64,000 nucleotides of DNA. Source: Pseudomonas vlassakiae. Lineage in GTDB: Bacteria; Pseudomonadota; Gammaproteobacteria; Pseudomonadales; Pseudomonadaceae. The DNA lies in the NCBI RefSeq assembly GCF_014269035.2, contig NZ_JABWRP020000013.1, positions 124,001-188,000 of the forward strand. Reading direction: 5' to 3'. This document shows positions 44,161 through 53,464 of this stretch, piece after piece. The translations under genes and the position numbers were made by a program. The number at the start of each line of letters is the position of its first letter. The stretch's first letter is position 1. The notes under the pieces are model-generated. The model did no database searches and was not told where the DNA came from. It saw nothing but the letters and a program-made list of their open reading frames with translations.

Positions 44161-45180
44161 ATGCTGGTGATGCGCCCCGCGCAAATGGCTGATCTGAACG
44201 AAGTGCAGCGCATGGCTGCCGACAGCCCCGTTGGTGTCACCTCGCTGCCGGACGATGCCGCCCGCCTGGGCGACAAGATTGCCGCCTCGGAAACCTCCTT
44301 CGCCGCTGAAGTCAGCTTCAACGGTGAAGAAAGCTACTTCTTCGTGCTTGAGGACAGCGAGACGGGCAAGCTTTCGGGGTGTTCGGCCATCGTCGCCTCG
44401 GCTGGCTATTCCGAGCCGTTCTACAGCTTCCGCAACGAAACCTTCGTGCATGCTTCGCGTGAGCTGAAGATTCACAACAAGATCCACGTCCTCTCGTTGT
44501 GCCACGACCTGACCGGCAACAGCCTGCTGACCAGCTTCTATGTGTTGCCGGAACTGGTGAACAGTGGCTGGGCCGAGCTCAACTCCCGTGGCCGCCTGCT
44601 GTTCATGGCCTCGCACCCGGAGCGCTTCGCCGACTCGGTGGTCACCGAGATCGTCGGCTACAGCGACGAACAAGGCGAATCGCCGTTCTGGGATGCCATC
44701 GGTCGCAATTTCTTCGACCTCAACTATGCCCACGCCGAGCGCCTGTGTGGTCTCAAGAGCCGCACCTTCCTCGCCGAACTGATGCCGCATTACCCGATCT
44801 ACGTGCCGCTGCTGCCCGATGACGCGCAGGAAGCGATGGGCCAGGTGCACCCGCGGGCACAGATCACCTTCGACATCCTCATGCGCGAAGGCTTCGAGAC
44901 CGAGCACTACATCGACATCTTCGACGGCGGCCCGACGCTGCATGCGCGTACCTCGGGCATCCGCTCGATCGCCCAGAGCCGCGTGGTGCCGGTCAAGGTG
45001 GACGACACCCCGGTCAAGGGCGGTCGTCCTTACCTGGTGTGCAACGGCCAATTGCAGGATTACCGCGCCGTGCTGCTGGAACTGGACTGGGTGCCGGGCA
45101 AGCCGGTCAGCCTCAGCAGCCAGGCGGCCGAAGCCCTGGGTGTTGGTGAAGGCGCCAGCGTGCGCCTGGTCGCCGCCTGA
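44161..45180 (+). CDS. aruF: Arginine/ornithine N-succinyltransferase subunit alpha
   Basis: 339 residues of the AstA family. Start MLVMRPAQMADLNEVQRMAA; HASRELKIHNKIHVLSLCHDLTGNS and HARTSGIRSI are characteristic. Pairs with the AruG subunit encoded next; together they add succinate from succinyl-CoA to arginine. ATG 44161 has AAGGAG upstream. Confidence 0.95.
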   Translation: MLVMRPAQMADLNEVQRMAADSPVGVTSLPDDAARLGDKIAASETSFAAEVSFNGEESYFFVLEDSETGKLSGCSAIVASAGYSEPFYSFRNETFVHASRELKIHNKIHVLSLCHDLTGNSLLTSFYVLPELVNSGWAELNSRGRLLFMASHPERFADSVVTEIVGYSDEQGESPFWDAIGRNFFDLNYAHAERLCGLKSRTFLAELMPHYPIYVPLLPDDAQEAMGQVHPRAQITFDILMREGFETEHYIDIFDGGPTLHARTSGIRSIAQSRVVPVKVDDTPVKGGRPYLVCNGQLQDYRAVLLELDWVPGKPVSLSSQAAEALGVGEGASVRLVAA

Positions 45181-45259
45181 GCCACGGTGCGCTAGCCGGG
45201 AAAACCGGCAGGTATAGAGAGTCATGCGGCAGGCACTGGCCACCGCACAAGGAGATAGC

Positions 45260-46288
45260 ATGATCGTTCGTCCTGTACGCAGCAGCGATTTACCCGCGCT
45301 GATCGAATTGGCCCGCAGCACCGGCACCACCGGGCTGACCACCCTGCCGGCCAACGAGGAGCGCCTTGGCCACCGCGTCGGCTGGGCCGAAAAGAGCTTC
45401 CGCGGCGAAGCCGAGCGTGGCGACACCGACTACCTGTTCGTGCTGGAGAACGATGAGGGCCTGGTGGTTGGCATCAGCGCCATCGCCGGCGCCGTCGGCC
45501 TGCGTGAGCCTTGGTACAACTACCGGGTCGGCCTCACGGTCAGCGCCTCCCAGGAGCTGAAGATCTACCGCGAAATCCCCACGCTGTTCCTGGCCAACGA
45601 CCTGACCGGCAACTCCGAGCTGTGCTCGCTGTTCCTGCGCAGCGATTACCGCTCCGGGCTCAACGGCCGCCTGCTGTCGCGTGCGCGCATGCTGTTCATT
45701 GCCGAGTTCCCTGAACTGTTCGGCAACAAGATCATCGCTGAAATGCGCGGCATGTCCGACGAGCAGGGCCGTTCGCCATTCTGGGAAAGCCTGGGCCGGC
45801 ACTTTTTCAAGATGGAGTTCAGCCAGGCCGACTACCTCACTGGCGTGGGCAACAAGTCGTTCATTGCCGAGCTGATGCCCAAGTTCCCGCTGTACACCTG
45901 CTTCCTGTCCGAAGCTGCGCGCAATGTCATCGGCCGTGTGCACAGCGACACCGAACCTGCGCTGGCGATGCTCAAGCAGGAAGGCTTCAGCTACCAGGGC
46001 TATGTCGACATCTTCGACGCAGGCCCGGCCATCGAATGCGAGACGTCGAAGATCCGCGCCGTGCGCGAGAGCGAGACCCTGGTGCTGGCCGTGGGCACGC
46101 CGGGTGATGACGCGACCCCTTACATCATTCACAACCGCAAGCGCGACGACTGCCGCATCACCGCAGCCCCCGCGCGCCTCGCCGCGGGCACGCTGGTGGT
46201 CGACCCGCTGACCGCCAAGCGCCTGCGCATGGGCGCCGGCGACAACGTACGCGCCGTGCCGCTGTCGGCAAGCCGGGAGGCCCAGTAA
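45260..46288 (+). CDS. aruG: Arginine N-succinyltransferase subunit beta
   Basis: 342 residues, a paralogue of the gene before it (FLANDLTGNSELCSLFLRSDY; ARMLFIAEFPELFGNKIIAEMRG). ATG 45260 with AAGGAGA upstream. The stop is followed at once by the astD ATG. The tandem pair suggests gene duplication within the operon. Confidence 0.95.
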   Translation: MIVRPVRSSDLPALIELARSTGTTGLTTLPANEERLGHRVGWAEKSFRGEAERGDTDYLFVLENDEGLVVGISAIAGAVGLREPWYNYRVGLTVSASQELKIYREIPTLFLANDLTGNSELCSLFLRSDYRSGLNGRLLSRARMLFIAEFPELFGNKIIAEMRGMSDEQGRSPFWESLGRHFFKMEFSQADYLTGVGNKSFIAELMPKFPLYTCFLSEAARNVIGRVHSDTEPALAMLKQEGFSYQGYVDIFDAGPAIECETSKIRAVRESETLVLAVGTPGDDATPYIIHNRKRDDCRITAAPARLAAGTLVVDPLTAKRLRMGAGDNVRAVPLSASREAQ

Positions 46289-47752
46289 ATGACTACGCAT
46301 TACATCGCAGGCAACTGGCTGGTAGGCCAGGGCGAAGCCCTGCAGTCGCTCAACCCGGTGACCCAGGCGGTCGTCTGGCAAGGGCAGGGGGCCGATGCCG
46401 GCCAGGTCGACGCAGCCGTCAAGGCGGCTCGCCAGGCATTCCCGGCCTGGGCGCAACTGAGCCTGGACGCCCGCATCGAGGTGCTGGAGAAGTTCGCCGA
46501 GCAACTGAAGCAGCATGCCGAGGCATTGGCACATTGCATCGGTGAGGAAACCGGCAAGCCGCTGTGGGAATCGGCCACGGAAGTGACCAGCATGGTCAAC
46601 AAGGTGGCGATCTCGGTGCAGAGCTACCGCGAACGTACCGGCGAGAAGAGCGGCCCGCTGGCCGATGCCACCGCCGTGCTGCGGCACAAGCCCCACGGCG
46701 TGGTGGCGGTGTTCGGCCCGTACAACTTCCCCGGCCATTTGCCCAATGGCCACATCGTGCCGGCACTGCTGGCGGGCAATTGCGTGGTGTTCAAACCCAG
46801 CGAGCTGACCCCCAAGGTCGCCGAACTGACGGTCAACTGCTGGATCGCCGCAGGCCTGCCGGCCGGTGTGCTCAACCTGGTGCAGGGGGGCCGTGAAACC
46901 GGTGTGGCGCTGGCCGCCAACCCGGGTATCGATGGCCTGTTCTTCACCGGCTCCAGCCGCACCGGCAACCTGCTGCACCAGCAGTTCGCCGGCCGGCCGG
47001 AGAAGATCCTTGCCCTGGAAATGGGCGGTAACAACCCGCTGGTGGTGGATGAGGTCAAGGACCTTGATGCCGCGGTGTACACCATCATCCAGTCGGCATT
47101 CATTTCTGCCGGCCAGCGCTGCACCTGCGCGCGCCGTCTGCTGGTACCGCAGGGCGCCTGGGGCGATGCGCTGATCGCGAGGCTGGTCGAGGTGTGCCGC
47201 AGCATTACCGTTGGCGCCTTCGACCAACAGCCGGCACCTTTCATGGGCTCGGTGATCTCGTTGCAGGCCGCGCAGGCATTGATGACGGCCCAGGCCGAAC
47301 TGCTGGCCAAAGGTGCGGTGGAGCTGCTGGCAATGACCCAGCCCCAGGCCAACGCCGCGCTGCTCACGCCGGGTATTGTCGATGTGACTGCGCTGGCCGA
47401 GCGCCCGGACGAAGAGTTCTTCGGCCCGCTGCTGCAGGTTATCCGCTACGCCGATTTCGATGCCGCCATCGACGAGGCCAACAATACCCAATACGGCCTG
47501 GCCGCCGGCCTGCTGTCCGATTCCCGGGCGCGCTACCAGTACTTCTGGCTGCGCAGCCGCGCCGGTATCGTCAACTGGAACAAACAGCTGACCGGCGCCG
47601 CCAGCAGTGCGCCGTTCGGTGGGGTCGGTGCCAGTGGCAACCACCGCGCCAGTGCCTACTACGCAGCCGATTACTGCGCTTACCCCGTGGCTTCGCTGGA
47701 GACCGCCAGCCTTGCCCTGCCGGCGACCCTGACGCCGGGCGTCACCCTATAA
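46289..47752 (+). CDS. astD: Succinylglutamate semialdehyde dehydrogenase
   Basis: 487 residues, aldehyde dehydrogenase family. Catalytic Glu in ALEMGGNNPLVV, catalytic Cys in SAGQRCTCARR, NAD-binding HKPHGVVAVFGPYNFPGHLPNGH. Oxidises N-succinylglutamate semialdehyde. No spacer to aruG; GGGAGG ribosome-binding site lies inside aruG. Also called aruD. Confidence 0.95.
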   Translation: MTTHYIAGNWLVGQGEALQSLNPVTQAVVWQGQGADAGQVDAAVKAARQAFPAWAQLSLDARIEVLEKFAEQLKQHAEALAHCIGEETGKPLWESATEVTSMVNKVAISVQSYRERTGEKSGPLADATAVLRHKPHGVVAVFGPYNFPGHLPNGHIVPALLAGNCVVFKPSELTPKVAELTVNCWIAAGLPAGVLNLVQGGRETGVALAANPGIDGLFFTGSSRTGNLLHQQFAGRPEKILALEMGGNNPLVVDEVKDLDAAVYTIIQSAFISAGQRCTCARRLLVPQGAWGDALIARLVEVCRSITVGAFDQQPAPFMGSVISLQAAQALMTAQAELLAKGAVELLAMTQPQANAALLTPGIVDVTALAERPDEEFFGPLLQVIRYADFDAAIDEANNTQYGLAAGLLSDSRARYQYFWLRSRAGIVNWNKQLTGAASSAPFGGVGASGNHRASAYYAADYCAYPVASLETASLALPATLTPGVTL

Positions 47753-47775
47753 CAACAGGTCACGGAGCCTAGCCG

Positions 47776-49125
47776 ATGAAATCCTATGAAGTGAATTTTG
47801 ATGGCCTGGTGGGGCCAACCCACAACTACGGCGGCCTGTCCTACGGTAACGTGGCTTCGCAGAGCAACAGCCAGCAAGGGTCAAACCCGCGGGAAGCGGC
47901 GCGCCAGGGCCTGGCCAAGATGAAAGCGCTGGCCGACCTGGGCTTCAAGCAGGGCGTGCTGGCGCCGCAAGAACGCCCGGACGTGGCCGCCCTGCGCCGC
48001 CTGGGCTTCAGCGGCAGCGATGCTGAGGTGATTCGGCGTGCCGCCAAGGAGGCCATGCCACTGCTGGTCGCCAGTTGCTCGGCCTCGAGCATGTGGGTGG
48101 CCAACGCCGCCACCGTCAGCCCGAGCGCCGACACGGCCGATGGTCGCGTGCACTTCACGGCTGCCAACCTCAACTGCAAGTACCACCGCAGCATCGAGCA
48201 CCCGACCACCAGCCGTGTGCTGGCGGCGATGTTCAACGACGACAAGCACTTCGCCCACCACGAAGCGCTGCCCGCCGTGGCGCAGTTCGGCGATGAAGGC
48301 GCGGCCAACCATACGCGCTTCTGCCGCGAATACGGTGAAGCCGGGGTGGAGTTCTTCGTCTATGGCCGCAGTGCCTTCGATAGCCGCTACCCCGCGCCGC
48401 AGAAGTACCCGGCGCGGCAAACGCTGGAGGCCTCCCAGGCTGTGGCGCGGCTGCACGGCCTGAGCGAGGACGGTGTGGTCTACGCTCAACAGAACCCGGC
48501 GGTGATCGACCAGGGCGTGTTTCACAACGATGTGATTTCGGTCGGTAACGGTGAAGTGCTCTTCTATCATGAGGACGCTTTCCTCGAGACCGATGCGGTG
48601 CTTGGCCAGCTGCAGGCTAAACTGGCCAGCAAGGGTGGCAACTTCCAGGCCATCCGTGTGCCGCGTGCGGCGGTGACGGTAGAGGATGCCGTGCGCTCCT
48701 ACCTGTTCAACAGCCAGCTGCTCAGCCGTGACGATGGCTCGATGCTGCTGGTGGTGCCGGAAGAGTGCCGCAACAACGAGCGGGTCTGGGCCTATCTGGG
48801 CCAGCTGACCGCCCAAGGCGGTGCGGTGAAGGAGGTCAAGGTGTTCGACCTCAAGCAGAGCATGCAGAACGGCGGTGGCCCGGCTTGCCTGCGGTTGCGC
48901 GTGGCATTGAAGGAATCGGAACTGGCAGCGGTCAATCCAGGCGTTATCATGACCGCCCCGCTGTACGACACTCTGCTGCAGTGGGTCGACAAGCACTACC
49001 GCGATCGCCTTGGCGAAGCCGACCTTGCCGACCCGCAGCTGCTGCTGGAGTGCCGCACCGCACTGGATGAATTGACCCAGATCCTGAAGTTGGGCTCGGT
49101 GTACCCGTTCCAACGCCAACCTTGA
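47776..49125 (+). CDS. astB: N-succinylarginine dihydrolase
   Basis: 449 residues, the family length. Opening VNFDGLVGPTHNYGGLSYGN and the C-terminal GGGPACLRLRVAL carrying the nucleophilic Cys are diagnostic; the amidinotransferase fold is implied by EFFVYGRSAF. Splits N-succinylarginine to N-succinylornithine, CO2 and ammonia. Also called aruB. Confidence 0.95.
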   Translation: MKSYEVNFDGLVGPTHNYGGLSYGNVASQSNSQQGSNPREAARQGLAKMKALADLGFKQGVLAPQERPDVAALRRLGFSGSDAEVIRRAAKEAMPLLVASCSASSMWVANAATVSPSADTADGRVHFTAANLNCKYHRSIEHPTTSRVLAAMFNDDKHFAHHEALPAVAQFGDEGAANHTRFCREYGEAGVEFFVYGRSAFDSRYPAPQKYPARQTLEASQAVARLHGLSEDGVVYAQQNPAVIDQGVFHNDVISVGNGEVLFYHEDAFLETDAVLGQLQAKLASKGGNFQAIRVPRAAVTVEDAVRSYLFNSQLLSRDDGSMLLVVPEECRNNERVWAYLGQLTAQGGAVKEVKVFDLKQSMQNGGGPACLRLRVALKESELAAVNPGVIMTAPLYDTLLQWVDKHYRDRLGEADLADPQLLLECRTALDELTQILKLGSVYPFQRQP

Positions 49126-49139
49126 AGAGAGAATTTGCA

Positions 49140-49430
49140 ATGACCGACGCCCTGCGCCTGATCCTCGAAGATGTAGACGGCACCCAGCTGGAAACCTCCT
49201 GCACCCGTTTTGCCATTGTCTGGCAAGGCAAGGAAGTGTGGGTCCAGCAGGACGGCCGTGGCCAGCTGCTGATCGGCGTGGATGTCGAGGAAGGCGATGT
49301 CGAATACGCCAACCTGCTGCTGCGTCCGATGGCCACCAACCTGGTCAGCCTGCAGCTGGAAATGGAGCCGGCGGAAGTCGGCGAAGAGGACGATCATGTC
49401 CATGGCCCTGACTGCGGCCACCACCACTAA
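49140..49430 (+). CDS. Small protein of the ast operon with His-rich tail
   Basis: 96 residues. A beta-rich body (LRLILEDVDGTQLETSCTRFAIVWQGKEVWVQ ... LLIGVDVEEGDVEYANLLLRPMA) ends in HVHGPDCGHHH, which could bind metal. I know of no function; similar proteins sit between astB and astE in other pseudomonads (from memory). It is 10 bases before astE, which is a zinc enzyme, so a metal role is conceivable. Good ribosome-binding site (GAAGAGAG). Confidence 0.8.
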   Translation: MTDALRLILEDVDGTQLETSCTRFAIVWQGKEVWVQQDGRGQLLIGVDVEEGDVEYANLLLRPMATNLVSLQLEMEPAEVGEEDDHVHGPDCGHHH

Positions 49431-49440
49431 GGAAGCGCCT

Positions 49441-50448
49441 ATGCTCGCCCTTGGCAAATTGCTCGAGCTGACCCTGACCGATCACGAACCGGCCGAGAAG
49501 ACCCAAGTGACAACCAAGGGCGTGCGCTTGCGCTGGTTGGGGGAGGGCGCACTGGAGGTGCGTCCGCCCGAAAACGAGGATTGTGGGCTCGATCTGCTGC
49601 TTTCGGCCGGTATTCACGGTAATGAAACAGCACCGATCGAACTGCTCGAAAGGCTCCTGCATGGCGTGGCCAACGGCAAGATCAAGCCGCGTGCACGGAT
49701 TCTGTTCCTGTTCGGCAACCCGGTCGCCATCCGCAAAGGCGAGCGTTTTGTCGAGCAGGATATCAACCGGCTGTTCAACGGTCGCCATGAGCTCTCCAGT
49801 GGGTTCGAGGCATTGCGTGCCGCCGAGCTGGAACAGTTCGCCCGGGTGTTCTTCAGCAAGCCTGGGCGTACCCGCCTGCATTACGACCTGCATACCGCCA
49901 TCCGTGGCTCGAAGATCGAGCAGTTCGCCCTTTATCCTTACAAGGAGGGGCGCAAGCATTCCCGTCGCGAGCTGGCCCGCCTGGCTGCTGCCGGCATGGA
50001 GGCGGTGCTGTTGCAAAGCAAGTCATCCATCACCTTCAGTGCCTTCACCTACGAGCAACTGGATGCCGAGGCGTTCACCCTGGAGCTGGGCAAGGCGCGG
50101 CCGTTCGGGCAGAACGAGCAGGTCAACCTCGACAGGCTTGAAGAACGGTTGATTCATATCATCGAGGATACCGAGCCTGAAATCGACGGCTCGCTGGACG
50201 GCCTCAAACTGTTCAGCGTCGCCCGCGAGATCATCAAGCACAGCGACAGCTTCCACCTGCACCTGCCGGCGGACATCGAAAACTTCTCCGAGCTGAGCAA
50301 GGGGTACTTGCTGGCCGAAGACCTGGCGGAGATGCGCTGGGTGGTCGAGGAGGAGGGGGCGCGGATCATTTTTCCCAATCCCAGGGTCAAGAATGGCCTG
50401 CGCGCCGGCATCCTGATCGTGCCTGATTCGGGGCAGCGCCTGGGCTGA
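49441..50448 (+). CDS. astE: Succinylglutamate desuccinylase
   Basis: 335 residues, zinc-dependent M14-like family. Zinc ligands His and Glu in SAGIHGNETAP and His in LHYDLHTAIRG. It releases glutamate and succinate, the last step of the pathway. ATG 49441 after AAGGAAG. Also called aruE. A GC hairpin (50456-50476) follows. Confidence 0.94.
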   Translation: MLALGKLLELTLTDHEPAEKTQVTTKGVRLRWLGEGALEVRPPENEDCGLDLLLSAGIHGNETAPIELLERLLHGVANGKIKPRARILFLFGNPVAIRKGERFVEQDINRLFNGRHELSSGFEALRAAELEQFARVFFSKPGRTRLHYDLHTAIRGSKIEQFALYPYKEGRKHSRRELARLAAAGMEAVLLQSKSSITFSAFTYEQLDAEAFTLELGKARPFGQNEQVNLDRLEERLIHIIEDTEPEIDGSLDGLKLFSVAREIIKHSDSFHLHLPADIENFSELSKGYLLAEDLAEMRWVVEEEGARIIFPNPRVKNGLRAGILIVPDSGQRLG

Positions 50449-50455
50449 GACCGTG

Positions 50456-50476
50456 GCCGCCGCTGAAAACGGCGGC
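50456..50476 (+). terminator. Hairpin after astE
   Basis: GCCGCCG-CTGAAAA-CGGCGGC, 8 bases past the astE stop; T run is weak. The remaining ~280 bases before alaS hold its promoter region. Confidence 0.5.
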
Positions 50477-50754
50477 AGGTTGTCGGATCCGATCGCTGAT
50501 GAAAACCTTTTAATTCACCGCCTGTTCCATTTTCCCTTCCCTTGGGCGGTAATTGGCTTGCCAGTGGCGAAAGGCTGCAATTAGCATCCGCTCATGTCAT
50601 TTTCATTTGCAAGCGCCTTAAAAGCCGTCCAATCGACGCTTTCTATCGCATAAACACACTGCACCTTGCTTGCAGGACCGATATAATGCGGCCCTTTGCC
50701 GTCGTTTCGTCGACGTGTTTGCCCCCAAGGGCCGCCGTTTCCGTGGAAGAACCT

Positions 50755-53379
50755 ATGAAAAGCGCAGAAATCCGTGAAGCCTTCCTCCGCTTCTTCGAAG
50801 AGCAGGGCCATACCCGAGTCGCCTCCAGTTCGCTGATCCCGAACAACGACCCGACCCTGCTGTTCACCAACGCTGGCATGAACCAGTTCAAGGACTGCTT
50901 CCTCGGTGCCGAGAAGCGTGCCTACACCCGCGCTGTCAGCAGCCAGAAGTGCGTGCGTGCCGGTGGCAAGCACAACGACCTGGAAAACGTCGGCTACACC
51001 GCGCGTCACCACACCTTCTTCGAAATGCTGGGCAACTTCAGCTTCGGCGACTATTTCAAGCGCGATGCGATCACCTTCGCCTGGACCTTCCTGACCTCCG
51101 AGAAGTGGCTGAACCTGCCCAAGGAAAAGCTCTGGGTCACCGTCTACGCCTCCGACGACGAAGCCTACGACATCTGGACCAAGGAAGTCGGCGTGCCGGC
51201 CGAGCGCATGGTGCGCATCGGCGACAACAAAGGCGCCCCATACGCCTCCGACAACTTCTGGACCATGGGTGACACCGGCCCGTGCGGCCCTTGCACCGAG
51301 ATCTTCTACGACCACGGCGCCGACATCTGGGGCGGCCCACCCGGCTCGCCGGAGGAAGACGGCGACCGCTACATCGAGATCTGGAACAACGTCTTCATGC
51401 AGTTCAACCGCACCGCCGACGGCGTGCTGCACCCGCTGCCAGCGCCGTCGGTGGACACCGGCATGGGCCTGGAGCGCATCAGTGCGGTCATGCAGCACGT
51501 GCACTCGAACTACGAGATCGACCTGTTCCAGAACCTGCTGTCTGCCGCGGCCAAGGCCATCGGCTGCAGCAACGACGGCCAGGCTTCGCTGAAAGTGGTT
51601 GCCGACCACATCCGTTCCTGCGGTTTCCTGATTGCCGACGGCGTACTGCCGTCCAACGAAGGCCGTGGCTACGTGCTGCGCCGCATCATTCGCCGCGCTT
51701 GCCGTCACGGCAACAAGCTGGGCGCCAAGGGCAGCTTCTTCTACCAGATCGTCGCTGCCCTGGCCGCCGAGATGGGCGAGGCCTTCCCCGAGCTGAAGAG
51801 CCAGCAGGCGCACATCGAACGCGTGCTCAAGGCCGAGGAAGAACAGTTCGCCAAGACCCTGGAGCAGGGCCTGCGCATCCTCGAGCAGGACCTGGCCCAG
51901 CTCAAGGGCGACGTGGTCCCGGGCGACGTGGTGTTCAAGCTGTACGACACCTACGGTTTCCCGATGGACCTGACCGCCGACATCGCTCGCGAGCGCGAGC
52001 TGACCATCGACGAAGCCGGCTTCGAGCGTGAAATGGAAGCCCAGCGCGAGCGTGCCCGCTCTGCCAGCAGCTTCGGCATGGACTACAACAGCCTGGTCAA
52101 GATCGACAGCGCCACCGAGTTCCTCGGCTATGACGCCACCGAAGGCCAGGGCAAGATCATCGCCCTGTACAAGGACGGCCAGTCTGTCGACCAGTTGGGT
52201 GAAGGCGAGCAGGGCGTCGTGGTGCTCGACCGCACCCCGTTCTATGCCGAATCCGGTGGCCAGGTCGGCGACAGCGGCTTCTTGCAGGCCGGCGCTGCAC
52301 GCTTCGACGTGCGCGACACCACCAAGACCGGCGGTGCCTTCCTGCACCACGGCGTGGTCGCCAGCGGTGCGCTGGTCATCGGCTCGCCTGTCGAGGCCAA
52401 GGTCGATGCCGACGTGCAGCACGCCACCTCGCTGAACCACTCGGCCACTCACCTGCTGCACGAAGCGCTGCGCCAGGTGCTGGGCGAGCACGTACAGCAG
52501 AAGGGCTCGCTGGTCGACAGCCAGCGCCTGCGTTTCGACTTCAGCCACTTCGAGGCGGTCAAGCCGGAGCAGATCAAGGCCCTGGAAGACATCGTCAACC
52601 GTGAAGTGCGCAAGAACACCCCGGTTGAAACCGAGCTGACCGATATCGAAACCGCCAAGGCCAAGGGCGCCATGGCCCTGTTCGGCGAGAAGTACGGTGA
52701 CACCGTGCGCGTGCTGAGCATGGGGGGCGATTTCTCCGTCGAGCTGTGCGGCGGTATCCATGCCAAGCGCACCGGCGATATCAGCCTGTTCAAGATCATC
52801 AGCGAAGGTGGCGTGGCCTCGGGTGTGCGCCGTATCGAAGCGGTTACCGGTGCCGCTGCGCTGGACTACCTGAACGCTGCCGAAGAGCAGGTCAAGGAAG
52901 CCGCGCAGCTGGTCAAGGGCAACCGTGACAACCTGATCGACAAGCTGTCGGCTGTGCTCGAGCGCAACCGCCAGCTGGAAAAGCAGCTCGAGCAGCTGCA
53001 GGCCAAGGCCGCCAGCGCCGCCGGGGACGATCTCTCCAACGCGGCCGTTGAGGTCAAAGGTGCCAAGGTGCTTGCCGCCCGCCTGGATGGGCAGGATGGC
53101 AAGGCACTGCTGGCGCTGGTCGATCAGCTGAAGAACAAGCTCGGCCACGCAGTGATCCTGCTGGGCAGCGAGCATGAGGGCAAGGTCGTGCTGGTGGCCG
53201 GCGTGACCAAGGACCTCTCCAGCCAACTCAAGGCTGGTGACCTGATGAAACAAGCCGCTGCGGCAGTGGGTGGCAAGGGCGGTGGCCGTCCGGACATGGC
53301 CCAGGGTGGTGGCGTCGACGTCGCTGCACTGGACCAGGCGCTGGCGCTGGCCGTGCCGTTCGCAGAGCAGGGACTTTGA
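50755..53379 (+). CDS. alaS: Alanyl-tRNA synthetase
   Basis: 874 residues. Class-II motifs LLFTNAGMNQFKDCF and HHTFFEMLGNFSFGDYFK, editing-domain HSATHLLHEAL, metal-binding CGGIHAKRTGDI and the C-Ala domain with GGRPDMAQGGG. ATG 50755 with GGAAG upstream; the open frame extends further but not the family. Followed by lysC and rsmA in the order usual for Pseudomonas. Confidence 0.97.
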   Translation: MKSAEIREAFLRFFEEQGHTRVASSSLIPNNDPTLLFTNAGMNQFKDCFLGAEKRAYTRAVSSQKCVRAGGKHNDLENVGYTARHHTFFEMLGNFSFGDYFKRDAITFAWTFLTSEKWLNLPKEKLWVTVYASDDEAYDIWTKEVGVPAERMVRIGDNKGAPYASDNFWTMGDTGPCGPCTEIFYDHGADIWGGPPGSPEEDGDRYIEIWNNVFMQFNRTADGVLHPLPAPSVDTGMGLERISAVMQHVHSNYEIDLFQNLLSAAAKAIGCSNDGQASLKVVADHIRSCGFLIADGVLPSNEGRGYVLRRIIRRACRHGNKLGAKGSFFYQIVAALAAEMGEAFPELKSQQAHIERVLKAEEEQFAKTLEQGLRILEQDLAQLKGDVVPGDVVFKLYDTYGFPMDLTADIARERELTIDEAGFEREMEAQRERARSASSFGMDYNSLVKIDSATEFLGYDATEGQGKIIALYKDGQSVDQLGEGEQGVVVLDRTPFYAESGGQVGDSGFLQAGAARFDVRDTTKTGGAFLHHGVVASGALVIGSPVEAKVDADVQHATSLNHSATHLLHEALRQVLGEHVQQKGSLVDSQRLRFDFSHFEAVKPEQIKALEDIVNREVRKNTPVETELTDIETAKAKGAMALFGEKYGDTVRVLSMGGDFSVELCGGIHAKRTGDISLFKIISEGGVASGVRRIEAVTGAAALDYLNAAEEQVKEAAQLVKGNRDNLIDKLSAVLERNRQLEKQLEQLQAKAASAAGDDLSNAAVEVKGAKVLAARLDGQDGKALLALVDQLKNKLGHAVILLGSEHEGKVVLVAGVTKDLSSQLKAGDLMKQAAAAVGGKGGGRPDMAQGGGVDVAALDQALALAVPFAEQGL

Positions 53380-53464
53380 GATGAAGGGGCGGGTGGTCTA
53401 GTCATCTGCTCCTTCATGTTGGATGGTTTTTTTGAGGCCCGGTACGGGCTGAGGCACCATTGAA

